Notes: generated by a model not told the origin, from the sequence alone. DNA of 64,000 nt from Eudorina sp. 2006-703-Eu-15 (GCA_003117195.1 BDSI01000026.1:423897-487896), one strand, 5' to 3'. Numbered from the stretch's first letter, positions 44,801-56,144 are shown. Numbers and translations are program-made.

Positions 44801-46915
44801 CCCTGCACCTGGTACTCGCGGGCTTGATCCAACTGCCGTACGCCGGCCCCTGCTCCCCGTTTATTTCGCGTTGCAGACCTGTGGGCGCTTCGATGCGGTC
44901 GTCCCCCGCGGCATGGGCGGCGTGGGAGGTCGTGGGGCCGAGGCTGGGCGGCGCGCGCGTCATGGTGCAATGCTGCGTCAGTACTCCACTGCGGCCGTCA
45001 CCCTAGATGACCCACGGCAACGGCACTACTTTAGTACTCCAGCGGCGGCGAAAGCAAGGGAATCACGCAGAGCGGACGCGGTTCCAATTTTGAGGCTGAC
45101 TGGCTTCCGTACACCCCAGCATGGTGCAAGCAGGGCGCCGCGCATCGCCCTGGAACAGAAGGCCACGGCCCCTGAGTCCCTCAAGCTTGCTGTCAAGCTC
45201 TACCCGTGGCCTCTGCAGGCCGCTGCTGCGCCTACCTACCAGCCACCCGCCGCCGCCACAGCAGCTGCCGCAGCAGCCACGCCCCCTACCCCGCACCCAC
45301 TGTACCCACTGTAGCCCAAACGTGGCTGCATCTGACCAGTGCCCCGCTTGCTTCTGCCTCCGCAACGCACGGCTCCCTCCCCTTCCCCTGCCCGCACTCA
45401 GGCGGTCCTTCCTGCTGCCCAACGGCTCCATAGGGCCCGGCTGGGACCCCTCGGGGCTGGGCACCCTGGACTTCTACGCGCCCCACGGCTACCCCGACTG
45501 GGGCAACCAGGCCATGACCCGCATCATCTCGCCGTTCTACACCAGCTCTTGTCTGTTCCAGCTGGATAAACCCGCGCTCATCGGCGAGATGTGGACCAAG
45601 GTTCGTGGGTGCGGGGGGAAGCGGGCTCGATTGCAGCAGCAGCCCGCGCATGCAGCTGGCGGGCTTCCTTCGGGATCCGCGAGGCAGCTGCTGCTGCTGC
45701 TGCCGGGCTCCCTGGTAGTGTGGACCCGGGGAGTGTTTCGGTGCACTTGGGGAGCCTGTCCGGAGCGCCATGGTGGCGTTAGTACATTTAGGCAGTGTAT
45801 GGTGAGGAAGCCTCGGCTGTCACCGGGGTTGTCACCGATGACCCGCGGGGTCCGCTGTAACATCCTAATAACAATGCCGGGCTGCTGCTGCTGCTGCCGG
45901 GCAAACACATCCATGTGATTGATCCGCGGAGAACCCCCGAGGAATGGAATGGAGGCGTGGGGTACGCAACGTGGCGGCTGTGCGTGCGTGGCCAAAAGAA
46001 GCGTGCAACCCGCAATGGAACGAAGGAGAGCGGTGGAGCTTGCACCACTTGCATTATTGGTTGAAAACTTGTCCCGTGCCGTCGCTTCCCTTCCCTTCCT
46101 CGCGATCCTGATGCTGTTCTTAATGCATGCCCTCCTGCGCTTATACTGTTGTATGTATACCTGTGTATACCAATCTCCTGTGTATGCCAATCTCTATCAA
46201 GTCATGTAATTTGCTGTGGTGTGGTTCAGATCTCCGACAGCGACAGCCTCACGGCGGATAGCTGGGCGGAGCTGTACGACACGGGAGGCTACATGGGTGG
46301 GTCGACATGCCGTACATAAGGCCTTAACCCGGCGCGCAAAGCACACGCGTCTGCTGCGCATGTATGCACTTCATGTATGGCGCGCGGGTTCGCGCGAATC
46401 GACCGGGTACTGTGAACGTGACCTGAATGCGGCGCCAACATAGCTAGCGGGCTATGTTGTTGGAGGCCTTAGATTTTTCGGATCCAGTCTCGGAGTTTCG
46501 ACTTTCATAGATGACGTTACAGTGGACCCCCACGGGTTCGTTTCTGGGTTTGGTTTTCTGTCTTTCCTAACCCCGCGGGTCATTGGGGACAGCCTTGCTT
46601 GGCCTCCTCACCACACACCGCAAACGAAATCGCGCCAAGTTTACGAGCGAGTGTGTGAATGAGTGTGCCGCTTGCCTGTTGTGCTGCGTGTTTGGGTTCC
46701 ACGCAGGCGGTCTGGGCTGGGCGCTGTTGCAGCTCACGGAGGCGCCGCTGCGGCCCCCCCAGGGCCCGCGGACCGGCGACTTCGCAGCGGACGGGGCCCA
46801 GCTGGGGGCGCCCCGCCGCATCGTGGACCATGAGAACAGAGCGGCCCTGATAGCGCTGCTGCGGGAGATGAAAGATAGGAAGAAAAGAGGCGCGGGCGCG
46901 GGCACCAGCGTCTGA
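38822..46915 (+). CDS. Secreted GH5-like glycoside hydrolase (mannanase/cellulase type) with sequon-rich repeat domain
   Basis: Probable retaining beta-glycosidase acting on mannan or a related wall polysaccharide. Exons 38822-39307, 39596-40023, 40300-41595, 41961-42051, 42996-43607, 43899-44048, 44220-44287, 45402-45600, 46230-46296 and 46707-46915 join in phase to 1201 residues. A second ATG at 38864 places the hydrophobic segment TALLIFFVCQSVLPAAQ nearer the N-terminus and is the likelier signal-peptide start. Barrel motifs are DELADAGGNLLRVFLH, GVRVLLTLWSHDLLA, GYDILNEPEG (acid/base E722), KVTVGAHSL, LDFYAPHGYPDWGN and PALIGEMW (nucleophile E1106). The order and the two Glu fit GH5. The catalytic fold should need about 400 residues; the rest is insertions, chiefly a 243-residue array of 9-residue sequon repeats (396-638) and a Gly/Asn-rich insert in exon 5. 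Secretion and glycosylation are inferred. Substrate is not determined by sequence alone. Confidence 0.85.
39422..39444. repeat. Interstitial telomere-like repeat (CCCTAAA) in GH5 intron 1
   Basis: CCTAAA followed by two perfect CCCTAAA units and CCC. This is the Arabidopsis-type telomere heptamer. Confidence 0.85.
40024..40084 (+). repeat. Four tandem copies of the exon 2 splice donor in the GH5 gene
   Basis: A 15-bp unit, GTACGACACGGGGCA, is repeated four times (the last is one base longer), starting exactly at the proposed 5' splice site. Each copy begins with GTACGA. Confidence 0.8.
40571..41299 (+). repeat. Coding minisatellite: 27 in-frame 27-bp units rich in N-glycosylation sequons
   Basis: Each 27-bp unit encodes nine residues of the type YGNGTNTTR, YDNGTATTR or SDNSTTPTR. 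By hand count there are about 30 N-X-S/T sequons in 27 units. All units keep the frame and none has a stop. Blocks of several units recur (SDNSTTPTR, then YGNGTNTTR, then YSNGTTPTR or a variant), showing multi-unit duplication. Confidence 0.95.
41661..41716 (-). mobile_element. Retroelement tail fragment in GH5 intron
   Basis: GCGTTACAGTGGACCCGCGG, then CGGGTCATCGGCGACAGCC and CTCCTCACCACC, is the reverse complement of the shared tail motif. It lies in the intron after exon 3. Confidence 0.65.
44576..44948. repeat. Long near-perfect inverted repeat (about 177-bp arms, 18-base loop)
   Basis: The left arm 44576-44751 is the reverse complement of 44770-44948 with only a few mismatches and short indels. 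The innermost 70 bases are identical. The loop is 44752-44769. Sequence from about 44503 also repeats part of the left arm directly (GCATCGAAGCGCCC followed by a GGTC-GCAATG string). The whole structure lies inside the 1.1-kb GH5 intron between 44287 and 45402 and would fold as a long hairpin in the pre-mRNA. Confidence 0.92.
45718..45862 (+). mobile_element. Retroelement 3'-tail fragment in GH5 intron, homologous to 4669-4815
   Basis: About 145 bp matching the inverted copy at 4.7 kb. It ends GATGACCCGCGGGGTCCGC and TGTAAC. It lies between GH5 exons 8 and 9 in the same orientation as the gene. Confidence 0.75.
46503..46616 (-). mobile_element. Retroelement tail fragment interrupted by an insertion
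   Basis: GACGTTACAGTGGACCC and, after about 45 foreign bases containing TGGGTTTGGTTTTCT, CCGCGGGTCATTGGGGACAG and CCTCCTCACCACA. Without the insert this is the same tail as at 41661. It lies in the last GH5 intron. Confidence 0.6.
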
Positions 46916-47755
46916 GATGCCAACAAACAAACGAGTCTTGCTTGCACCACGTAGGGCCCCCGAAAGCGTCGTATGTACATGCACAAATAAATGCGGACGC
47001 GTGCGTGCTGCCGTGCGCGATATTGACCGAGGCGACGACGTGACTTGGTTGTTTTGGTTAGGCGGTGGGAATGGGTCGGGAGGATGGGCTGTGGAGAGCT
47101 GAAGGGCTAGGGGTGGTACTGCAGATGGTACTTCAAGGGGTTACTACAGAAGGTACGCACGGTAGTACTACAGCGAGAGGCAGTACAGTCTGCCGCGTTG
47201 TGCCGGTTGCACAAACCCAGCCGAGAGCAGATGGGTTCTGCAGATGGGGTCATCAGTTGGGATCAGATGGGACAAAGTTGTTTCCCGTGCGCCGACCTGT
47301 GCGAGCGCGTGCGAAGAATTTCGCTGCAGACCATTCAGCACCGTTGCGCGCGGAGGGAGGTCGTCGGTTGAAGTTGGGACGTCAGGGGGCCGTGCGATGG
47401 CATTGCTCAGTAATGTTTGCGTTGTTGTTCGGGTCGGTCTGCGTGCAGTGTATTTCTTTCCTCCGGTCCAAGTATGTGGATGTGGCAACAGTTGCCTCTC
47501 CACAGTCTTACGGCCAAGACGTTCCACGTTTTTCAGAGCATGACTACTTGAGGTTCGTGTCTTCGTAAGATCATGACGTTCTCGTATACCGCTCTGTCGT
47601 TTACACTGAACGCCGTTGGCCGTTAGCCAACTGTCGGCGACCAGGGCATCTAAAACATCGCCAAACCAGTATTCTCTCCAGCCCAGCGACTTCCTTTCGT
47701 GACACTTTAGAAGCGACGGAGGAAAATTATATTTACCACATAAACTGTCGTCGGT
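46916..47755. other. Intergenic region between the GH5 and TRM1 genes
   Basis: It holds the GH5 3' end, with AATAAA at about 46986 as a possible polyadenylation signal, and the TRM1 promoter. No other gene or repeat was recognised. From about 47560 the sequence becomes AT-richer toward the TRM1 start. Confidence 0.45.
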
Positions 47756-50700
47756 ATGAGTGAGGCCGCCGACAAGTGAGTTCCGCGGAAGCAGGACATC
47801 ATGCTTAATTACTTGCTTTCATTAGGATAGATAGCATGCAACCAGAAAAGAAATGTTATCCGCTCATCAAGCAAATCGTGTTGACTGCCTGGGCGGCGGT
47901 GCAAAGAGACTTGCACTACGGCATCGCTTTACGGAGCTATTCAAATTTACGTGAACAATTACTGGTATCGTCGCGTCTGCGCTACCGTAGGGGAGGCCCG
48001 TCAGGGCAGGCTGCAGCGACCGAGTCTGCAACCCCGGCGACTGCAGTCGAGAGTGCCCCAGCCAAGCCTGAAATTCCGGAAGGCTATAAGATTTTGAAGG
48101 AAGGGAAGGCTAGCATTTTGCAGAAGGGCAACGAGGTCTTTTACAATGAGGCCCAGGTTAGTTCTGGGTTTGGTTTCTACGGAATGGCAACTGCTTTCGG
48201 GCCGCACGCGAGGTGTGTTGCCTGTGTCCTACCACAATTGGTAGACTACTATGCACTATGTATCTTGATATGTGGGTACTTTAATTTCTGGTTTCCTTGG
48301 TGCTGGGGGCTCGAGGGGTGACGGGTGAGCAACGAGGCTGCGCCAAATGACGCAACCCGTGAAATCTATGACCGGCATTGCACCGTGTCATCGTCGTTGT
48401 CTTTTTTTCACGAAAGGCCATGGGGACCAGAGGAGCCTGCACTTCGACTCCGTCGGCACTTTCCCCTGCCCATCCCGCTGCCTGTTGCCTGGCGAAAGGT
48501 CACCAACCGCGACCTCTCCGTGGCGGCGCTCCGCATCTTCCTGCGTCGGCGGGAGGAGGAGCTGGCGTCGGGCGCATTCAAGAAGGGACGCAAAGAGGTG
48601 CGCGATGGGGGTGCTCATCCCACAACAGCCAGCCAGCCCAGCGGAAATTCAAAACATAGTGACTGACACCCACCGACCGATATCAAATAACTAGGGGGCA
48701 CATGGCATTGCCACGACACATACGGTCACCGCAACCACCCCGGCGGTGCACGCAGGTTACGTGTCGCGTGTCCGGCACTCCCAGCCGCGATTCCCTCCCC
48801 TCGGGCTTGCGGCCTCGGGCTTCGTCCTTCGTGAAACATCTCTCCCTCTCTCTCTTGGCACGCAACACGTGGTTGGTCAGGATGCTGCTGCTGCTGCCCT
48901 TCAGACGAATCCCCGCGGTCCCCAGCATCCCAGGTCATTGCGTGTCGCAGGCGGCTGCGCCGCTTGGCGGCCCCCTTAGCCCCCGAATCGCCTGCACCCC
49001 CTGTGTCGACCGCGGACTCGAACCCTGCCCGCCAAACTGGCCACCCGCTGACCCCCTCACGTGGGGTGCTCCCCTCTCGCCGCGCCACCCTGCCACCCGC
49101 GCCACCCTGCCACCCGCGCCACCCTGCCACACACCCACAGAAGGGCGGCTCGGGCCGCAAGGGGGGTCCCCGGCTGCTGGAGGGACTGGCGGCCAGCGGC
49201 CTGCGCTCCATCCGGTACGCGCTGGAGGTACGTCCGTACATCCGTACGTCCTCCCGCGTAGGTCTCGGGCTGGGGGACACGGTTCTGTCTGCCGCCCTCC
49301 ACACCGGCCCCCACGGAGGAGCTGACCGTTTGGGCAGGCTTTCTCTTCATACCGTAACTCCAGCGTTGGGCCGCCGGCGGGGCGAGGCCCCCAGGCGAGG
49401 GCCCTATGGACACCAGCGGGTGACCCACGGACCCAGGCCCCATCATCGGAGGACCCAGGCCGCATCCGGGGGCGCACACGAGCAGGGCGCCGGCGCCCGG
49501 GGGGAGCAAGCCTTCGGAGTGTAACGGTCGACACGTCCCCCGCGGTCGTATCGGGGGCGCCGGTGCCGTACACCCGTACGCGCACCCGGGTACGGCAGGT
49601 CCAGGGGCGGGACCGCCTGACCTGGTTAAGGTGGGCCCCCGCCGCTGCGGCCACCCGTGTATCGGCCCGGGGGGCGAGCTGGCCCCAGCGCCGTGCCAGT
49701 CGGCCAGACGGGTCAGCAGCAAGCGCGAACCGGATTCCCGTGGGTCGGCTCTCGAGTTGTGGGTGAGGAAGGCCGCTTGGGCCCCAGCTTCCTGCGCCGC
49801 GCCTGCGCCCGCGCCGCGTCGTCGCGCTTGCAGGTTTCGGAGCTGGGCCGCATCGACGCCAACGACCTGGACTCGGGTGCGGTGGCGGCCATGTCCCGCA
49901 ATGTGGCGCTGAACGGAGGGGACGCGGCGGCCAAGATCCGGGTGCTGTGCAGCGACGCGAGGGCGACCATGATGCAGAGCCCGGGGGTGCGTGGGGCCTG
50001 GGGCGGGGTGGGGCCCGGGAGGTATGGGCAGGTATGGGGCAGGTATGGGGGCTGGAGTAGAAGTAGAAGACATGTACACAAGTAGAAGAGAAGAATAGAA
50101 GTGGGAGAAGAGAAGGAAAAGCCAGGGTGGAGGGACGTGGGCTGTAGCGCAGGGCATCCAGCGTACTGCAATCGGGCTGAAACCATGGGCCCTAGAAAGC
50201 CGAGTGACCCTCGCCTGAAAATGCGGCTTATGCCTGCTTGCAGGGGTACGACGTGGTGGACTTGGATCCGTACGGCACCCCGGCGAACCTGCTGGACTCT
50301 GCCGTACAGGCTGTCTCGGATGGCGGGCTGCTGATGGTGACGGCCACCGATATGGCCAACCTGTGCGGCAGCAATAGGTACGACAGCAGCACCTTACGGC
50401 ATGTACGGCATGGAACGCGACAGCGGGAGCATTTGGGGTGCCCATTGGATGTGTACTGTGTGGCTAACCACGGAGGTTTTGAAGGTCAGGCGCATGGCGG
50501 AAATGGGATGGCCAAGTAATAGACAATTATAAAGATTGTTTGCTCTTGAATCATCGCTGCAGCCATTATCCATCCAAGTGTATGTTGTGAATCGTATGTG
50601 CTCGCATGTGTCTTCGTTGCCGTGTCCCTGCCTGCCAGTGTTGAATGAATGAATGAATGAACGTTACAGCGGACCCCAAAGGGATCAGTGCCTGCGCTCT

Positions 50701-53700
50701 CCTGATCCGTCCGCCTCCTGCGTCGGCCGCCCTGCCGTACCGCAGTACCGCCTGCTGGGCCAACTACGGTATTTATCCCGTACACCGGCCGTACTGCCAC
50801 GAGATGGCGCTGCGCATCGTCCTGGGCTGCATCGAGACCCATGCCGCCAGGTACGTATGTATGCGTAGTAATGGGTCGTGGCAGTCGAAGTTGCAAGGAC
50901 GACTCGCAAAGATTCGTTTAGGGTTTCCGTTTACCCGCCTTGTATCGGTGTCGGTATCGGTTTGAAGCACCGCCTGACGCGAAAGCTTCTGACCAAGTTT
51001 GGAAATCACGCCGCCCCTCAATCGCGCATGCCCGACGTGTACGGTACTCTCACACACCTTCCCGTACACCTCCCACGTGTGCGTCGCACTGTGTCGTACA
51101 GGTACCGCCGGCGCATCGTGCCGTTGCTGAGCCTCTCCGTGGACTTCTACGTGCGCCTCTTCGTGCGGGTGTACACGGCACCCAACGAGGTGAAGGACTC
51201 GCCCTGCCGCCTGGCCTACCTGTGGCAGAGCTCCGGCTGCGACTCGTTTTGGCTGCAGGTGTGGGCGGTTGGGTCGATGACTTCCGGTGGGTGACTTTCG
51301 GTGGGTGACTGTCTTCAGATGGGTGTAAGGGTGGGTGGATGGGCGGGTGTGGGCTGCGTTGGACTCCCGCGGGCGGTCGGGAAAGGGGTGCGGCCGTCCT
51401 TGACTTGCCTCAGTGAGAGGAACCAAGTGGAAGTGGAGCGGCGTGGGCCTGAATACCCCTCGCCCCCGGCCCTGCTCACGCCCCCACCGTCACCGCCCCC
51501 ACCGCCGCTGCGGCCGGCGCCGTTCTGCCCTGTAGCCCGTGGGTCAGAAGAAGCACCACAACGGCCAGAACAAGTACATGCCGGGCTCCGGCCCCGCGGT
51601 GGAGTCGAGCTGCCCGGACACCGGGTCGGGCTTCATCATGGGGGGGCCCATCTGGGCGGACCCCATCCATGACGCCGCCTTCGTGCAAGGTACGGGCCAT
51701 GGGGAGGGGGTTCTTCTGGAGGGTTCTGGGTGACCGCATGCGCGCTCTCGCGTGGGTGGGTGTCTAGGTGACCCCCCCTTGTGCTGTGTCCCCCTGCGCC
51801 CCTCACCGCCGCTGCCGCCGCCGCTGGTGCCCGCCTCCGCTGGCGGCTCGCCCCGACGTGCGCAGGCCTGCTGAAGGAGGTGGAGGAAGGCGGCACGGAC
51901 CGCTACGCGCAGGTAAGGGCATCGTATGTGCGTATCGCATCGCACCGTACCGTTACAGTGTGGGTAGGCTTCCGGGCCCTGCCTAGGGTTGTCAAACTTG
52001 TCATCCCAAGTAAGGATGGGTGCATCCTCGGGTGCCCTTCCGCGTGTCGGTTTTGATGCAACGCTCCCCGCGGGCCCCCCTGCGTCGATGTTGACATGGT
52101 GTGACCGGCCCGCCTTTACGAGAAGCGCTCCGTTGCAAGCTGATGATGGCTACCGATCTTGGATTACTTCCACGACTCGAGGCACGCACCGACCCGGTCG
52201 CAGCGTCGCACGAGTGGGTGGGGCCACGCAGCAGCGAGACTCGGCACCTCTTTTGAGGAGCTGCTTGGCGCCTCTCCCGGACCTTCACACCCCCGCCTTG
52301 CATCCAATGAAATGTCACCTTGTTAGTCACTAGAAGTACGGCACGGTTTGATGGTCGTTGTACTGCAGGCTGTCAAGATCCGAGGCTACCTGCTGACGGC
52401 CTCCCAGGAGCTGCCGGACGCGCCGTTGTACTACAACCTGCACGACATCTGCAAGACGGTGCGTCAGCTCGCGGCTGGTCGTGGGTGGGCGTCAGAGGGG
52501 GGGCAAAGCATCGGTTCGCGTTCCGCCTCTCACACTATCCTGGCCGCTCTACTGCATTGAGGCGGACGAAGGGCTCCTACCGCGACATAACGTGCACTGT
52601 ACTCACAGACGGCACGTCTGACATGTGACCTCCAGAGCCGACCAGCTCTGGCAGGGTGGCCATCCCGGCATTCCGCCCGAGCCCGCACCCGGGGCTTGGG
52701 TTGAGGTCTAGGCCGGTTCCCCCACACGGCTTCGGCACGGCACGGGAGGCTGGGGGTTAGAATGCGGAAAACGCTACAACCCCGCCCGTCACACTTCACA
52801 CAGGGCATTTGATGCCACTCGATTAAGCCACTTGGTGGGTGGCGCCCTCACTGTCCGCCGATGCTGCTCCGCAGGTGCGCGCCACGCCGCCGAAGATGGA
52901 CCAGTTCCGCTCGGCGATCGTCCACGCGGGATACCGGTGCGTGTCGCGGAAACATGTGGCGAAAATGTGTGATGCAGTCGATTCTTCCGCGGACCGGGAG
53001 TTCTGTGTGCATTTCTGTGGGCATGGATCGCCACACATACCGCCCGACTGCAGGTTCCGTGTCGGCAGCTGGGGGGCCCCGGGTTATACGACACATAACC
53101 CCTTATCCGACTGCGAGAGACGAGCCCCAAACCGAATCTAGACCCGAATCCGGACCACGTGGGTGCGCACGGTGTCTGCAACGCCACCGCCGGCCGGGCC
53201 GCCGCAGGGTGTCTGGCAGCCACTGCTGCCCGCTGGCCATCAAGACGGACGCGCCGCCCACCGTGGTGTGGGACATCGTGAGGTGCTGGGTGCGGAGAAA
53301 CGGCGTGTCGGCGGCGGCTGTCAAGGACCCCGAGTCCTACTCCGCCAGGCTGCTGGCCAAGCAGGTGCGCCAGGAGGGGGGGTGCCGAACTGCCGATAGG
53401 GCCGGGTGTGGGCGGTGGGGCCCGATGGCCCGTGGGTACCGTAGCAGACATGGCCATGAGAGGAGGCCATGAGAGGAGGCCATGAGAGGCAGCTGAGGCC
53501 TCCTCCGGGCTGAGACCGTTGGAGAAGAGCTCCACGTCCAAACCCACACACACGTCCCTGCGTCCGTGCCCGCTGTTTCCTTGATGCTACGCCCGCCCCT
53601 GTCGTGCCGCCCGCTCTCCTGTCTGGTGCTCCCTCCGCCCCTCTCATGCCGCCCGCTCTCGGCATCCGGTGCGCAACTCCTAACCACGCCCTCCTCAACA

Positions 53701-54591
53701 CACGCGCACCTGCCGCAGCCCACCCTGGAGGCGAACTTCGCGGTGGTGGCCTCCGCCATGGCCCGCAGCAAGCAGGACAAGACGCCGCGCTTCGTGCAGA
53801 ACCCGGCCTACTGGGGCCCCAAGGCGCGACACGGCAGGTGAGAGAGACAGCGGGGCCGGGGCATCGCCGGCGTATCCAGTGCGTAGCGCATGGGTGTACC
53901 GTATAAGAAAACTGTGAGCCGCGAATGTGAGAGTGAGCGGGTGTGTGGGAAGCGCAAGAGAGGGAGAGCGCCTGCACACAGGCTCCGAGGTCACCGAGGT
54001 CAAGCGCCCGGTGGGGCGCCAGGGTAGGGCGAGGGGGCCTTGGGCCGCAACCGCTGCCGCCGTTACGAACTGGGGGAGAAGGGAGGGTTCCTTGAAAGTT
54101 TTGAAACCCGCACCGTGACGATTTGAGACGGTTTCGGCGCTGTGCGGCCCCGGAACGACCGCCGCAGGCCGGACCAGACGCGACCACATCCGGAAGCTGG
54201 CGGCAGCGGAGGTGCCGACGGCGGCGCGGCTGGCAACGGCGCCGGTGGGCGAGGAGGCGGCGGCCGGCGGGAGCGGGGCCGCGGGAGAGGCGGGCGCGGC
54301 GGCGGCGGCGGGCGGGGCGGTGGCGACGGCGGCGGTGAGACCGCCGCAGCCGTAGAACAGGAGGTGAAGGACCAGCAGATGGCGGAGGCGGCGCCCCGGG
54401 GGAGTGAAGGGGAGGACAAAGCGGAAGGGCAGGCGGGGGAGGCGGCGGAGGATGCCGCAGCGGGCGGCACGAAGCGCCCGGCGGAGGGCGGCGCACCCGA
54501 GGCGACGGCGGCGGGGGAGGGCGCAGGTGCCGGCGGCTCTGAAGGGGCCACGGAGGAGGACCCGGAGGCCAAGCGACAAAAAGTCGAGTGA
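47756..54591 (+). CDS. TRM1: TRM1 tRNA (guanine-26-N2)-dimethyltransferase
   Basis: SAM-dependent enzyme that makes N2,N2-dimethylguanosine at tRNA position 26. Exons: 47756-47775, 47826-48156, 48499-48597, 49141-49227, 49834-49986, 50244-50377, 50746-50850, 51102-51258, 51536-51689, 51866-51912, 52369-52458, 52875-52936, 53208-53364, 53719-53837 and 54168-54591. All keep phase, giving 712 residues. Motifs in order: [50 protein letters not shown] (SAM-binding loop), [11 protein letters not shown] (catalytic DPYG, 238-241), [41 protein letters not shown] and [12 protein letters not shown]. The first 90 or so residues are an extension I do not recognise, possibly for organelle import. The last 140 are Gly/Arg- and Glu-rich, with [14 protein letters not shown] runs and a terminal KRQK; the mammalian CCCH finger is absent. 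The two CxxC pairs I recall for this family look incomplete. A start at ATG 47838 in exon 2 is also possible. Confidence 0.93.
50643..50682 (-). mobile_element. LINE terminus fragment in TRM1 intron 6
   Basis: Four TGAA units followed by CGTTACAGCGGACCCC, the reverse complement of the LINE 3' end seen at 6310-6345 and 27044-27080. Only about 40 bp are recognisable. Confidence 0.65.
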
Positions 54592-55766
54592 TGGATGGCT
54601 GGGTAGTGATGTCGATTGATGGCTGGGTGGTGACGAGTGGCCAGGCGCCTGTCCCGCCCAGAGGCTCCTCCGCGGGCCATCCGCTGTGGCGAAGAGGACC
54701 AGTACTGAGAAAGTATTCTCAAGTGCCTTACTTGGATGTCGTCGAGAAATTATTGATTACGCACCTCGGATCTCTAGGGTCTGACCCAATGAGGACCTCA
54801 CTGCGGGGCCGCGGCGGTGCACAGGTGTTCGCTCGGGTGGCGTGGCGCAGATGCCGCTCCGGAACCTGGCCAAACGAGGTTTCTGTTCATGTCTTCTGCG
54901 GCGTGTGTGTTCAGAGTGGCCAGACTTTCCCTGCGCCGGGCGAAACGGCGGCTGGATGCCGTGCATGTAGCAACTCTACAGACCCGGCGTGACTTGGGGT
55001 TCGGTGTAGTAGGATGTGCGTACTCCCGTTTGGTATGGGTTGGGTTTGTTCCGTCCCGGAAAGGAAATCGGACGAAAGGAATTGGCGGAGGTGGGCGACG
55101 AAGCTGCCGTAAACTGGGGAGGCGGTCGCAGCGACGTACCAGCCGAGGGGCAGTGTTCGGATGTCCAACTGGGTATGTATAATGTATAGGGGAAGAGGGA
55201 CGCGGGCGGGCGGGGAGGGGCCATATGACCACCCACCCCTTGTGCTCTTCCAAGCTCTTCGCCGGTCACATTTTTGCTGAGGGCACGGCGCCCGGCGAAC
55301 CGCCAACGAGGAGAGAACACGAACACCAGGCCACCCGGAGTTGCTGACCCGGTTGTCGCGACACAGGGCGTGCTTGACACAGCGCGTGCCAAACACGGGC
55401 CACAGCCGCTGGTGGTCCTACCTGGTGGGTGGCAATGGGGTGGCCCGGGCGGCCGGCGGCACAGCATCTCGGCCCGGCGTCTCAGTTCCCGCGAGAGCAC
55501 CACGGCAGGAGCAGTACAGCCCACAGGAGTACATCAGGCGGCAGAACAGCCAAATCCCCATCTCGCGCAAGCCTTTGCAGCGCGGTACGGCGGGTCGTAT
55601 GTCGATCAGGAGGTAGCCTCACCGCTCAACCCCGGGATCTCATATGGGCACAGCATTCGCAGTAAAGAAACGCGTATCCCCCCGTGTTGGCGGTACTTCC
55701 CCCCAGCTGGAACGGTAGTGGAAGGTGTGTCAGCTTGTCATCACAGCTTCCCCTACCACCCATGGC

Positions 55767-56144
55767 GCATGACAACCCACCCGACCACCCTCCCTCCCTT
55801 TGATGTACGACAACCCACCCGACCACCCTCCCACCCCGTGGCGCATGACAACCCACCCGACCACACTCCCTCCCCGTGGCGCATGGCAACCCACCCGACC
55901 ACCCTCCCTCCCCGTGGCGCATGACAACCCACCCGACCACCCTCCCTCCCCGTGGCGCATGACAACCCACCCGACCACACTCCCTCCCCGTGGCGCATGA
56001 CAACCCACCCGACCACCCTCCCTCCCCGTGGCGCATGACAACCCACCCGACCACACTCCCTCCCCGCGGCGCATGACAACCCACCCGACCACCCTCCCTC
56101 CCCGTGGCGCATGGCAACCCACCCGACCACCCTCCCTCCCTATG
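55767..56144. repeat. 38-bp minisatellite, about ten units
   Basis: The unit contains ACAACCCACCCGACCAC, then CCTCCCTCCCCGTGG and CGCATG. The middle eight units are nearly identical, differing mainly at CACCCT versus CACACT and CATGAC versus CATGGC; the outer units diverge. Confidence 0.95.
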
